Shown piece after piece: positions 1 through 7,319 of a stretch of DNA of 11,774 nucleotides (the first letter of the stretch is position 1; every line of letters begins with the position of its first letter). Under the pieces are notes generated by a model. It searched no databases. It was not told the origin of the DNA and saw only the letters and a list, made by a program, of their open reading frames with translations. Source of the stretch: CAZQLE01 sp964593905 (lineage in GTDB: Bacteria > Chloroflexota > Anaerolineae > Anaerolineales > Anaerolineaceae); NCBI GenBank assembly GCA_964593905.1, contig CAZQLE010000124.1, positions 1 to 11,774 on the forward strand. The letters are read 5' to 3'. The position numbers and the translations under genes were made by a program.

Positions 1-1
1 C

Positions 2-709
2 TATTTGCCAATCGAATCTCTCGACCAGATTCGCGCAATTCCTTTGCCGAATATGAATTTGCTTGAACCACAATCTCAGCTAACCACGAATTTTGACCCG
101 ATGGTTCCCGAGGTTTATCAGCTTTGGATGGAACAAATTGAACGATTACCGCAAGGCGAACAATCTTTTTGGCTAAAATGGGCGAATGTGGGCGGAATTT
201 TGCGGCTTAATGTTCACCGGCCCGCCGGCTTTGAGATTGAAACGGTTGAGTCTGCCGGGCGTTTCTGGTGGTATTCGTGCGCGCGGGTTATTCAACATGA
301 GGAAGAAACCCTCGATTTTTTGGCGGTCAGTGCGGCAGCAAGCCACGGCTTGCCCCTGGTGATACAGTCGGATTCTGCGGCTGGTAAATGTGAGGATCCG
401 TTGTTTTTACCGGCTGTGGTGCGCCAGGTTTCTGAAACCCCGCTGGAGTTCACCCTGCGCTTTTCTGCACCGCAGCATGGCTGGCTGGCGATAGCAGATA
501 CCGATTACCCCGGTTGGTTTGCGTTTATCGATGGGGCGGAAACGCCCATTTACCGCGCCAATGTGGCTTTTCGGGCAATTGAAGTGCCGGCGGGGGATCA
601 TGAACTGAGATTGGCTTACCGGCCAGGCTCTTTTGCTGCCGGGGCTGTAATCAGCATTGTTGCGGTTTTGCTTGTGTTGATCTTCTGGATTCTCCAACGA
701 AAAACATAA
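2..709 (+). CDS. YfhO-like membrane protein, C-terminal fragment (5' truncated by the window edge)
   Basis: The reading frame is open to the left edge, so the gene starts outside the window; the TTG at position 5 is not a convincing start. About 235 residues are present. Counting from that TTG, residues 160-207 carry a YPGW motif (168-171), followed by a stretch where the chain reads 'yR.N.aFRai.vPaGdHe..l.YrPgs'. This is the hallmark of the extracytoplasmic C-terminal domain of YfhO-family proteins (large multi-pass membrane proteins related to GT-C glycosyltransferases). A single hydrophobic helix at about 209-229 is followed by the basic tail QRKT, typical of the last membrane span of this family. 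YfhO proteins are linked to glycosylation of cell-wall polymers in Firmicutes; the substrate here cannot be inferred. The gene ends 65 bases before the MoxR gene and may be cotranscribed with it. Confidence 0.75.
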   Translation, partial: YLPIESLDQIRAIPLPNMNLLEPQSQLTTNFDPMVPEVYQLWMEQIERLPQGEQSFWLKWANVGGILRLNVHRPAGFEIETVESAGRFWWYSCARVIQHEEETLDFLAVSAAASHGLPLVIQSDSAAGKCEDPLFLPAVVRQVSETPLEFTLRFSAPQHGWLAIADTDYPGWFAFIDGAETPIYRANVAFRAIEVPAGDHELRLAYRPGSFAAGAVISIVAVLLVLIFWILQRKT

Positions 710-774
710 AATACGGATAAAATCAAGAAGAATGCAGATGATGACTCACCAGGAATCAATGAGGAGACTGGCGG

Positions 775-1740
775 ATGGAATTCGAACCCAATGGTATTCA
801 GGATTTTTCAAAGAGAATTCTTGATAATCTCGAAAAGGTGATTATTGGAAAGCGAGAATCTCTGGAGTTAATTGTTATTGGTTTGTTATGTCAGGGGCAT
901 TTATTGATTGAGGATGTCCCCGGGGTGGGAAAAACCATGCTGGCGCGCAGCCTGGCAAAATCAATCGGGTGTTCTTTCAGCCGTATTCAATTTACCCCTG
1001 ATATGCTGCCTTCAGATGTTACCGGTGTTTCCATTTTTAATCAGATCACCCGCGATTTTGAATTTCGGGCAGGCCCGCTTATGCACCAGATTGTTCTTGC
1101 AGATGAAATTAATCGCGCGACCCCAAAAACGCAATCGGCCCTGTTGGAAGCGATGGAAGAACGACAGATGACGGTGGATGGAGTTACGCATATTCTTCCC
1201 CAGCCGTTTCTGGTACTGGCTACCCAAAACCCGATCGAGTATGAAGGTACATTTCCTTTACCCGAGGCCCAGTTGGACCGTTTTCTGATGCGTGTCAGGT
1301 TGGGGTATCCGGGGTTGATGGACGAGATCCGTATTCTGGAACTGCAACAGATTCAACACCCCATTCAAAGTTTGGAAATTGCAGCCGAGCTTGCTGAGGT
1401 TTTGAGCGTTCAGGAAGCCGTGAAGCACGTGTATGTCGCCAACCCGGTAAAGCGCTACATTGTTGAGCTAATTCGATCTACACGTGGAAACCATGATGTT
1501 TATCTTGGCGCCAGCCCGCGCGGCAGCCTGGCTCTTTTTCGCGCTGCGCAGGCAAAAGCGGCCATGGACGGTCGTGATTATGTTTTGCCGGATGATGTCA
1601 AGAGTTTGGCCGTTCATGTTCTCGGTCACCGCGTGGTGATCGATCCTTCGGCGCGGCTGCGAAATATATCTGCCGACCAAATTGTGGATGAGATCACCCG
1701 TATCATGCCGGTGCCCGGCGGTGATCTGGCCCGAAAGTAG
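775..1740 (+). CDS. MoxR-family AAA+ ATPase
   Basis: 321 aa, full length for the family. The ATG at 775 is preceded by GAGGAG at 761-766 with 8 bases spacing. A MoxR-type Walker A (DVPGVGKT, residues 47-54) is followed by a Walker B segment ending in D110-E111, with the MoxR signature EINRA at 111-115. Sensor 1 is ATQNP at 149-153, the PEAQLDRF segment lies at 163-170, and the sensor 2 region GASPRGSLAL at 245-254. All catalytic elements are intact. MoxR ATPases are cytosolic chaperone-like AAA+ proteins that act with DUF58 or von Willebrand A partners to mature or activate envelope or metal-enzyme clients. The DUF58 gene begins 6 bases downstream, so this is a standard MoxR/DUF58 pair. The client is unknown. 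No VWA or transglutaminase gene is visible in the window. Confidence 0.95.
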   Translation: MEFEPNGIQDFSKRILDNLEKVIIGKRESLELIVIGLLCQGHLLIEDVPGVGKTMLARSLAKSIGCSFSRIQFTPDMLPSDVTGVSIFNQITRDFEFRAGPLMHQIVLADEINRATPKTQSALLEAMEERQMTVDGVTHILPQPFLVLATQNPIEYEGTFPLPEAQLDRFLMRVRLGYPGLMDEIRILELQQIQHPIQSLEIAAELAEVLSVQEAVKHVYVANPVKRYIVELIRSTRGNHDVYLGASPRGSLALFRAAQAKAAMDGRDYVLPDDVKSLAVHVLGHRVVIDPSARLRNISADQIVDEITRIMPVPGGDLARK

Positions 1741-1746
1741 CCTGTC

Positions 1747-3045
1747 ATGCGAGTGCGCAAGCCATTCTGGGTTTTGCTGGTTTTAATAGGCTTCTGTGTT
1801 CTGGCAGCCTACAATACGTCTACGGTTCAAAACCAGGTCTTTATTCGCGCCGCCTATTTTGGTTTTTTTCTGCTTGCGTTCTCCTGGGCGTGGGCAATTG
1901 CTGCGGTAAAAAATTATATTTTGAAGCGGGATGTGCGTGGCATTCGCCAGGAATTGGGCCAAATTGTTGAGGAGCGTTTTGAGTTAATCAACACCTCCCG
2001 CTTGACCCGCCCCTGGCTGGAATTGCGCGATCAAAGTGGTTTGCCCGGCATTGGCGGCTCAAGAGTTTTGTCTACCATTGGCCCCAGAGAGCATCGATAT
2101 TTTTCGGCGTATACCTTATTAACCCGGCGGGGGGAATATACGCTTGGTCCGACCCAATTAATTTCGGGCGATCCATTTGGCTTTTTCCTTCGCCAGCAGA
2201 CCCTTTCGACCAATCAGACGCTGCTTGTGCTGCCTTATATGGTTGATCTGGATCATTTTCCATATCCGGCCGGTTTTTTGCCCGGTGGAAAGACCCACCG
2301 CTTTAAAACCCTGGAGGTTACCCCGCACGCCGCCAGTGTACGCGAATATGCTCCCGGTGACCCGCTCAGCCGGATTCATTGGCCATCTTCTGCTCGCAAA
2401 GACCGCTTGATTGTTAAAGAGTTTGAACAGGATATTCACGCAGATGTGTGGATCATGATTGATGCAGACCAGGCTGCTTATTTCTATGATAAAGAAGAAA
2501 AATTGCGCTTGCAGCGGGAGAGTACAATTCCTGATCAGTTTTCTGTGGTCAGGTTGAATCGAGAAAAATTTTCACTGCCAGCAGACAGCTTTGAATATGC
2601 GGTAGCTGCTGCGGCCTCGATTGCGAAATATTTTATTCGAATTGGCAGGGGGGTGGGCCTTTCTGCCACCGGGCAGCAACGCATTGTGCTGCCGGCCGAG
2701 AAAGGTGAACGCCAGTTTAGCAAAATTCTTGAGTCGTTGGCCTTGCTTCAACCGGTTGGGAAAACCGCCTACCCGGCTGTTGTAGCCGCGCAAACTCAGA
2801 TGATCAATCGTGGCAGCACCGTCATTTTAATCACCGCAGCGGTGAATTCAGATACCCTGAATGTGACCCTGAACGCGCATCAGCGCTGCCTGAACCCGGT
2901 GGTTGTTTTTATTTCAGGAGAGACGTTTGGCGGGCCGGCGGATGATCTGGACGTTCAAATTGCTTTGCGAAAACAAAAAATCCCCAATGTGTTGCTGCGC
3001 AAAGGGGATCCAATTAAAGAAAAATTGACTTATGGGTTTGTCTAA
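1747..3045 (+). CDS. DUF58 domain-containing membrane protein
   Basis: 432 aa. Two hydrophobic helices lie at the N-terminus (about 7-22 and 33-53), the usual membrane anchor. A beta-rich region follows (about 65-195), containing RRGEYTLGP and the GDPFGFF element at 141-147. The DUF58 core motif is at 199-224: REYAPGDPLSRIHW, then SARKDRLIVKEFE. After it comes a VWA-like fold whose first strand is DVWIMIDAD (233-241). DUF58 proteins are the regular partners of MoxR ATPases; their molecular job is not settled. The start lies 6 bases after the MoxR stop and has no strong ribosome binding site, which suggests translational coupling. The stop codon overlaps that of the convergent CDGSH gene. Confidence 0.92.
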   Translation: MRVRKPFWVLLVLIGFCVLAAYNTSTVQNQVFIRAAYFGFFLLAFSWAWAIAAVKNYILKRDVRGIRQELGQIVEERFELINTSRLTRPWLELRDQSGLPGIGGSRVLSTIGPREHRYFSAYTLLTRRGEYTLGPTQLISGDPFGFFLRQQTLSTNQTLLVLPYMVDLDHFPYPAGFLPGGKTHRFKTLEVTPHAASVREYAPGDPLSRIHWPSSARKDRLIVKEFEQDIHADVWIMIDADQAAYFYDKEEKLRLQRESTIPDQFSVVRLNREKFSLPADSFEYAVAAAASIAKYFIRIGRGVGLSATGQQRIVLPAEKGERQFSKILESLALLQPVGKTAYPAVVAAQTQMINRGSTVILITAAVNSDTLNVTLNAHQRCLNPVVVFISGETFGGPADDLDVQIALRKQKIPNVLLRKGDPIKEKLTYGFV

Positions 3046-3239
3046 GGGGTGGTATCGGTTTCCTGTTTCACTATGACGACAACCGGACCTTCTTCGTTGT
3101 CCAATGTTTTATGGGCTTCATCGCAGAAGGGAAAATTCTTGGAGGCAAAGCAGCGACACAGTTTGACGGTTTCCGTCGGCTCAATTTTGACTGTGGTCCG
3201 CAGATGCCCATTGCGCATTTCACTTGAATGTTCAGCCAT
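3042..3239 (-). CDS. CDGSH-type iron-sulfur domain protein
   Basis: 65 aa. The cluster-binding signature is complete in spacing: C28-x-C30, S33, P37, C39-D40-E41-A42-H43, i.e. CxC-x8-C-x3-H, the three-Cys/one-His ligand set that holds a [2Fe-2S] cluster in the CDGSH (mitoNEET-like) family. The core reads CDEAH instead of CDGSH, so the Gly and Ser are replaced while all four ligands are kept. There is no membrane segment, so the protein is probably a small soluble redox or Fe-S protein; its partner is unknown. The start is supported by AGGAG (complement of 3246-3250), 6 bases before the ATG. The gene begins 12 bases after the MogA-like stop and is the last gene of the HSP20-Lon block. Confidence 0.88.
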   Translation of the reverse strand: MAEHSSEMRNGHLRTTVKIEPTETVKLCRCFASKNFPFCDEAHKTLDNEEGPVVVIVKQETDTTP

Positions 3240-3245
3240 AAAAGA

Positions 3246-3250
3246 CTCCT
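3246..3250 (-). promoter_or_regulatory. Ribosome binding site of the CDGSH gene
   Basis: The - strand reads AGGAG here, 6 bases upstream of the ATG at 3239. It lies in the short gap after the MogA-like gene and fixes the start of this small gene. Confidence 0.7.
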
Positions 3251-3251
3251 T

Positions 3252-3764
3252 TCACTGATTTGACTTGAATTGATGCCCCTGTTCGGCGTCTGGTGAATTG
3301 TGTAACAGCTCAACTGCATGGGGGATCACAGTGGCAATTACACCCAAATTCTCCAGAGCGGCTTTTGGGCTGCCCGGAAAATTGACAATTAGCGTTTTTT
3401 TTCGGATTCCGCATACCCCGCGGGATAACATGGCAAAGGGTGTTTTGGATAAGCTATCCTGGCGCATTGCTTCTGCCATTCCGGGCGCAAGGCGTTCAAT
3501 TACCGATTGTGTTGCCTCGGGAGTAATGTCGCGCGGTGTAAACCCTGTGCCGCCTGTGGTCAAAATTACATCCACGGGGTTAAGATCGCACCAACCAATC
3601 AGCGCTGTGCAGATCTGATCGCGCTCATCTGCCACAATGGTCTGACCCACAATTTGCCAGCCGAGTGCTTCGCAGGCGGCCGCCAACTGCGGGCCTGAGG
3701 CATCGGGGCGTATTCCTTGATGGGAACGATCGGAGATTGTTAAAATTGCGACACGGGGGATCAT
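3252..3764 (-). CDS. MogA/MoaB-family molybdopterin adenylyltransferase-like protein
   Basis: 170 aa, normal for the family. It opens with VAILTISDR (5-13), the first strand of the molybdopterin-binding (MoCF) fold. TTGGTGFTPRD at 69-79 is the pterin-binding loop with the conserved Asp79 followed by TPEAT. The second signature is SRGVCGIR at 114-121 with the VNFPGSPKA segment at 127-135. In the family MogA adenylates molybdopterin with ATP before metal insertion in molybdenum cofactor synthesis; MoaB homologues are very similar, so MogA versus MoaB cannot be decided here. No other cofactor genes are nearby. Its ATG overlaps the TGA of the upstream response regulator (ATGA, 3761-3764), so translation is probably coupled. 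Confidence 0.9.
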   Translation of the reverse strand: MIPRVAILTISDRSHQGIRPDASGPQLAAACEALGWQIVGQTIVADERDQICTALIGWCDLNPVDVILTTGGTGFTPRDITPEATQSVIERLAPGMAEAMRQDSLSKTPFAMLSRGVCGIRKKTLIVNFPGSPKAALENLGVIATVIPHAVELLHNSPDAEQGHQFKSNQ

Positions 3765-4123
3765 GGTTGGAACAGCTTTCGCAAGATCTCGATCAGGTCA
3801 TCGGGCATATAGGGCTTCAACAAGAATCCATCTGCGCCGGCCTCCCGACTTTCGTAGCCCATATCCATCCCCGAGGTCATCAAAACTTTGGGTTGAATGA
3901 TATCGGTGCACAGACGGACCTGTTTTAATAAATTTAACCCGTTTACCCCATGCAAGTGAATATCAACCAGCAATGCATCCGGTTTTTGGTCAATCAGTTC
4001 GGCCAAAATTTCTTTCTCAGAGCCAATTTTGCTGATGAAGATCTTATAGCCTTCCATTTCCAATAGGGTGGAAAGCAACCGGCGCATTGTATTGTCGTCT
4101 TCGATCACCATAATGCTTTTCAT
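3761..4123 (-). CDS. Single-domain response regulator (CheY-like receiver), Lon-coupled
   Basis: 120 aa, only a receiver domain with no output domain. The acidic pocket is E8-D9-D10, the phosphoacceptor Asp54 sits in LLVDIHL (51-57), the switch Thr/Ser is at T83-S84, and the conserved Lys103-Pro104 is in LLKPY. All phosphorylation residues are present, so the protein should be competent for phosphotransfer. With no DNA-binding domain it probably works by protein-protein contact. No histidine kinase gene is in the window. Its ATG overlaps the Lon TGA by 4 bases (4120-4123) and its own TGA overlaps the MogA-like ATG, so it sits in a translationally coupled chain. Its target is unknown. Confidence 0.9.
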   Translation of the reverse strand: MKSIMVIEDDNTMRRLLSTLLEMEGYKIFISKIGSEKEILAELIDQKPDALLVDIHLHGVNGLNLLKQVRLCTDIIQPKVLMTSGMDMGYESREAGADGFLLKPYMPDDLIEILRKLFQP

Positions 4124-6669
4124 AAGGCGCTTTCCTCTTTTACGCGCTCTTCGGAAAATGAAAATACCACTTCGAGGATGTCGCTGACATGATTTGCAAA
4201 TTTGAATTGAATGGCCTGGCGAATTTCCACCGGGATATCCTCCAGATCCATTTCGTTGCGGCGGGGCAAAATGACCGTTTTTAGCCCGGCCCGATGCGCA
4301 GCCAGTATCTTTTCTTTTATCCCACCCACAGGCAGAACCTGCCCGGTCAGCGAAATTTCACCCGTCATACCAATTTTGGGGTCAACCGGTCTTTGCGTCA
4401 TCAAAGAGACTAGTGCAGTGATAATGGTCACCCCGGCTGAGGGGCCATCTTTGGGCGTTGCCCCGGCAGGAATATGCAGATGAATATCAAAACGATTAAA
4501 AACATCGGGGTCAATCTCTAATGTGGTGGAATTTGCACGCACAAATGAAAGCGCCGCCTGGGCAGATTCTTGCATAACCTTCCCGATGGAGCCGGTTACC
4601 TGAAATCCTTTGCCGCCGGGCATGCGGGTTGCTTCGATAAACAGGATATCGCCCCCATAGGGGGTCCATGCCAGGCCTGTGGCCACGCCGGGCAGCGAAA
4701 GCCGTTCGGCAATTTCTTCGGTTTCCAAAAATTTGGGTCGCCCAAGATATTCACCAACCTTTTCGGCCGTGATTTCGATTGGTGTCGACACGCCCTCGGC
4801 CATGCGGGTAATTCCTTTGCGAAATATAGCCCCAATTTCTCTTTCCAGGTTGCGCACCCCTGCCTCACGGGTATATTCGCGGATGATAGTCTGTAAAGCT
4901 TCTTCCTGTAAGGTGATTTCATCAGGACGCAGGCCGTTTTCGCGTAACTGCCGGGGCACTAAATACTGCCGCGCGATGGCAATTTTCTCGCGTTCGGTGT
5001 AGCCCGAAAGGTGAATGATTTCCATGCGGTCCAGAAGCGGCCCGGGGATGGTCTCGATCTGGTTGGCGGTGGTGATAAACATCACCTGTGAGAGATCAAA
5101 CGCGACCTCCAGATAGTGGTCCCGAAATTCATTGTTCTGCTCGGGGTCCAACACTTCCAGCAAGGCCGAGGCCGGGTCGCCGCTAAAGTCAGCGCGAAGT
5201 TTATCAATTTCATCCAACATAAACACCGGATTATTCGATTCCAACCGCCGCATGGCCTGTAAAATGCGGCCTGGCATTGCGCCTATATATGTTCTGCGGT
5301 GGCCGCGAATTTCGGCCTCGTCGCGCACACCACCCAGTGAGATGCGCACAAATTTACGTCCCAGGGCGTGGGCAATGGAACGTCCCAAAGATGTTTTCCC
5401 CACACCCGGGGGGCCGATAAAGCATAAGATGGCACCTTCGCGATCCCGGCGGATTACATCCTCTTCAGGGGTGCTCTGAAATTCTTCGCGGCGTTCACCG
5501 CGCAACCGGCGGACTGCCAAAAACTCAAGAATACGCTGTTTGATGTCTTCAAGCCCGTAATGGTCACTATCCAATACGGTTCTGGCGTGAGGGATATCCA
5601 GATTATCGGGTGTAAAGGTGGCCCAGGGCAGCGAAGTCAACCAGTCTAGATAGGTGCGGATCACGCCATACTCAGCCGATGAAGACGGCAGGCGGGAAAG
5701 ACGATCTAACTCTCTGCGAGCCTGTTTTTCTGCCTCGGGCGACATCTTTGATTTTTCAATCTTTTGGCGAAAATCTTCCACCTCTGCGGCCTGGTCATCG
5801 CTTTCACCCAGCTCACGTTGCAGAGCTTTAAGCTGCTCGCGCAAAAAATATTCTCGCTGTACCTTGTCGATCTCCGAACGAGCCTGGTTTTGAATTTTTT
5901 GGCCCAGTTCCAACAGTTCAATTTCATGTGCCAGAATGGAGACCAACCGGTGCAATTTGTTGGAAGGTGGATCAAGTTGAAGGATTTGCTGGGCATCATC
6001 CAGATCCATCCGCTGGAAATTTGCGATGGTATAAACGGTTTGCAGCGGGTCTTCAATGGCGCCAATTGAGGTGGCAATTTCACGGGGAATTGATGGGATA
6101 AGCTCGGCGATATGGATGAACTGATCGCGGGCATTGCGCGCCAATGCCTCAATTTCCAGGCCTGTTTCGTCTTGATCGGGCAGCATCTCAATTTGAGCTG
6201 TCAGATAAGGTTCTTCGGCAATAAATTCTCTGGTTCGAAAACGCGCTATGCCTTGCACCAGAAGGCGAATGGTGCCATCGGGGGCCCGAAAAAGCCGATG
6301 GATAACACCGAGTGTGCCAATTTGATAGAGGTGCTGCGGAGACGGGTTCTCAATCTCTGATTCTCGCGAGGTAATCAGCCCAATATAACGCTCACCGGCT
6401 GCAACATCATCCACCAGTCGGATGGAGCGGGGTTGACCGATTGTAAGCGGCACCGCAGTTTGTGGGTAAACAACCACCCCGCGCAGCGGAAGAATGGGAA
6501 CAACCTCTGGGAATTCCGCCAGCCCTTCACGCGCGCTGTTTTCTTTATCTTGAAAAGGATCCACCAGGTTTTCAAATGGATCCGAAGATGAAAAAAACCA
6601 GTCAGGAAGCTCATCCTGACGTTCCCATGTATACGCTTGCCGGTAGTCATCCCACCTTGTGGCCGACAT
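4120..6669 (-). CDS. lon: ATP-dependent protease Lon (LonA type)
   Basis: 849 aa, slightly longer than typical bacterial Lon. After an acidic, Trp-rich N-terminal extension of about 55 residues, the LON substrate-binding domain begins with VPILPLRGVVVYP (57-69). A charged helical region spans about 245-325. The AAA+ module has Walker A GPPGVGKT at 419-426 and Walker B FMLDEID at 483-489. The C-terminal protease domain has DGPSAG with catalytic Ser744, and Lys787 in GGIKEKILAA; the Ser-Lys distance of 43 matches E. coli Lon (S679/K722). The enzyme is a cytosolic hexamer that unfolds and degrades damaged or regulatory proteins. A short charged stretch (about 388-410) precedes Walker A. The start lies 3 bases after the HSP20 stop, so the two are surely one transcript. 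The nearest purine-rich stretch (AGAGG, complement of 6684-6688) is 14 bases from the ATG, so initiation may rely on coupling. Confidence 0.97.
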   Translation of the reverse strand: MSATRWDDYRQAYTWERQDELPDWFFSSSDPFENLVDPFQDKENSAREGLAEFPEVVPILPLRGVVVYPQTAVPLTIGQPRSIRLVDDVAAGERYIGLITSRESEIENPSPQHLYQIGTLGVIHRLFRAPDGTIRLLVQGIARFRTREFIAEEPYLTAQIEMLPDQDETGLEIEALARNARDQFIHIAELIPSIPREIATSIGAIEDPLQTVYTIANFQRMDLDDAQQILQLDPPSNKLHRLVSILAHEIELLELGQKIQNQARSEIDKVQREYFLREQLKALQRELGESDDQAAEVEDFRQKIEKSKMSPEAEKQARRELDRLSRLPSSSAEYGVIRTYLDWLTSLPWATFTPDNLDIPHARTVLDSDHYGLEDIKQRILEFLAVRRLRGERREEFQSTPEEDVIRRDREGAILCFIGPPGVGKTSLGRSIAHALGRKFVRISLGGVRDEAEIRGHRRTYIGAMPGRILQAMRRLESNNPVFMLDEIDKLRADFSGDPASALLEVLDPEQNNEFRDHYLEVAFDLSQVMFITTANQIETIPGPLLDRMEIIHLSGYTEREKIAIARQYLVPRQLRENGLRPDEITLQEEALQTIIREYTREAGVRNLEREIGAIFRKGITRMAEGVSTPIEITAEKVGEYLGRPKFLETEEIAERLSLPGVATGLAWTPYGGDILFIEATRMPGGKGFQVTGSIGKVMQESAQAALSFVRANSTTLEIDPDVFNRFDIHLHIPAGATPKDGPSAGVTIITALVSLMTQRPVDPKIGMTGEISLTGQVLPVGGIKEKILAAHRAGLKTVILPRRNEMDLEDIPVEIRQAIQFKFANHVSDILEVVFSFSEERVKEESAL

Positions 6670-6672
6670 AAT

Positions 6673-7131
6673 TTATTCTAAATCCTCTCCATCGATATGG
6701 ATATGAATCACCCGCGGTGTGATTTTATTCAATATGACCCACAAAAAGCCATCCGAATATTGGGCTTCCATGTGATCTGTATCAACCGGACCCGGGATCT
6801 CCACCTCGACCTGGAATTCGCCAAATGGAATCTCCATTTGATGAAAAGCCTTCTTGTTTTTTAAAATGTCTTTTCGAACGCCGTGTACAACCATCGTGCC
6901 CTGGTGAATAAAGATGCCAAACTCACCATCTTGCATCCCGGCTATTTCGACACGGCCAATGTATTGATCTTCTGTTTCAAAGAGATCAATTGCCGGACGC
7001 CAGATTCTGCCACGACCGCTTATTCTCCACCCGGGCAGTTGTGTTACGATGAATGCGGAAGAGATTGAAGGATCGCTTTCTATCTGGTCTGACTTTGGAC
7101 CTGAAGTAACGCTAATCGTCCTTCGTTTCAT
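6673..7131 (-). CDS. HSP20 / alpha-crystallin family small heat-shock protein
   Basis: 152 aa from the ATG at 7131. A GTG seven codons upstream (7152) is also in frame, but AGGAAAG lies correctly spaced before the ATG and nothing comparable precedes the GTG, so I chose the ATG. The alpha-crystallin domain spans about residues 44-136, starting WRPAIDLFETED, with a beta strand GRVEIAG (59-65), the core IPFGEFQVEVEIPGPV (101-116) and the final AQYSDGFLWVIL strand (123-134). The tail contains overlapping I-x-I motifs (142-146), which in this family dock on neighbouring subunits during oligomerisation. It is an ATP-independent holdase, and it precedes lon by 3 bases. No CIRCE operator was found upstream. 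Confidence 0.92.
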   Translation of the reverse strand: MKRRTISVTSGPKSDQIESDPSISSAFIVTQLPGWRISGRGRIWRPAIDLFETEDQYIGRVEIAGMQDGEFGIFIHQGTMVVHGVRKDILKNKKAFHQMEIPFGEFQVEVEIPGPVDTDHMEAQYSDGFLWVILNKITPRVIHIHIDGEDLE

Positions 7132-7135
7132 ATCG

Positions 7136-7142
7136 CTTTCCT
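7136..7142 (-). promoter_or_regulatory. Ribosome binding site that decides the HSP20 start
   Basis: The - strand reads AGGAAAG, with AGGA ending 7 bases before the ATG at 7131. It lies inside the longer GTG-initiated reading frame and argues for the internal ATG as the true start. Confidence 0.6.
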
Positions 7143-7212
7143 GCCATTTCACAAAAGAAACCGATGCGCAAAAACGAACTTTTTAATTGAAAATGGGTAT
7201 ATTAAAACTCAG

Positions 7213-7285
7213 CGCCCCTGACAGGATTCGAACCTGCAACCATCGGATTAGAAGTCCGGTGCTCTGTCCATTGAGCTACAGGGGC
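7213..7285 (-). tRNA. tRNA-Arg (anticodon UCU)
   Basis: 73 bases fold as a full cloverleaf. The acceptor stem GCCCCTG pairs perfectly with CAGGGGC. The D arm is GCTC/GAGC, the anticodon loop is CTTCTAA giving anticodon UCU, and the T arm is GCAGG-TTCGAAT-CCTGT (one G-U pair). The discriminator base is G and CCA is not encoded. It decodes AGA. One oddity is a C27-A43 mismatch at the top of the anticodon stem. It sits between the uncharacterised 146-aa gene and HSP20, in the same direction. Confidence 0.95.
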
Positions 7286-7295
7286 GGGCGATTAT

Positions 7296-7312
7296 TAAGT
7301 TCTTTGAACTTA
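7296..7312. repeat. Short inverted repeat between tRNA-Arg and the 146-aa gene
   Basis: TAAGTTC and GAACTTA flank a TTT spacer, a perfect 7-base inverted repeat with partial extension into the AT-rich flanks. As RNA on the - strand it would be a small hairpin following the 146-aa gene stop, but the downstream sequence is not a U-run. It could be a weak terminator or an operator overlapping the candidate tRNA promoter; no function is shown. Confidence 0.4.
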
Positions 7313-7317
7313 TTATA
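7312..7317 (-). promoter_or_regulatory. Candidate -10 box for tRNA-Arg
   Basis: The - strand reads a perfect TATAAT about 27 bases upstream of the tRNA 5' end. I see no good -35 hexamer at 16-18 bases, so the call is tentative. The predicted start would fall inside the inverted repeat at 7296-7312. Confidence 0.35.
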
Positions 7318-7319
7318 AC

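Noticed and set aside
710..774. Separate promoter for the MoxR/DUF58 pair
   Set aside because: A GATAAAAT stretch is present but without a matching -35, so read-through from the YfhO-like gene is as likely.
3298..3618. 106-aa open frame on the + strand
   Set aside because: Antisense shadow of the MogA-like gene, which has full family motifs on the other strand.
5706..6191. 161-aa open frame on the - strand inside lon
   Set aside because: It is an alternative frame of lon; composition is unlike a real protein and lon is intact through the region.
7132..7152. GTG start for HSP20, adding 7 residues
   Set aside because: No ribosome binding site precedes it, whereas AGGAAAG is properly placed before the internal ATG at 7131.
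7132..7212. Heat-shock promoter or CIRCE operator upstream of HSP20
   Set aside because: No CIRCE inverted repeat and no convincing -35/-10 pair was found; only AT-rich sequence is present.
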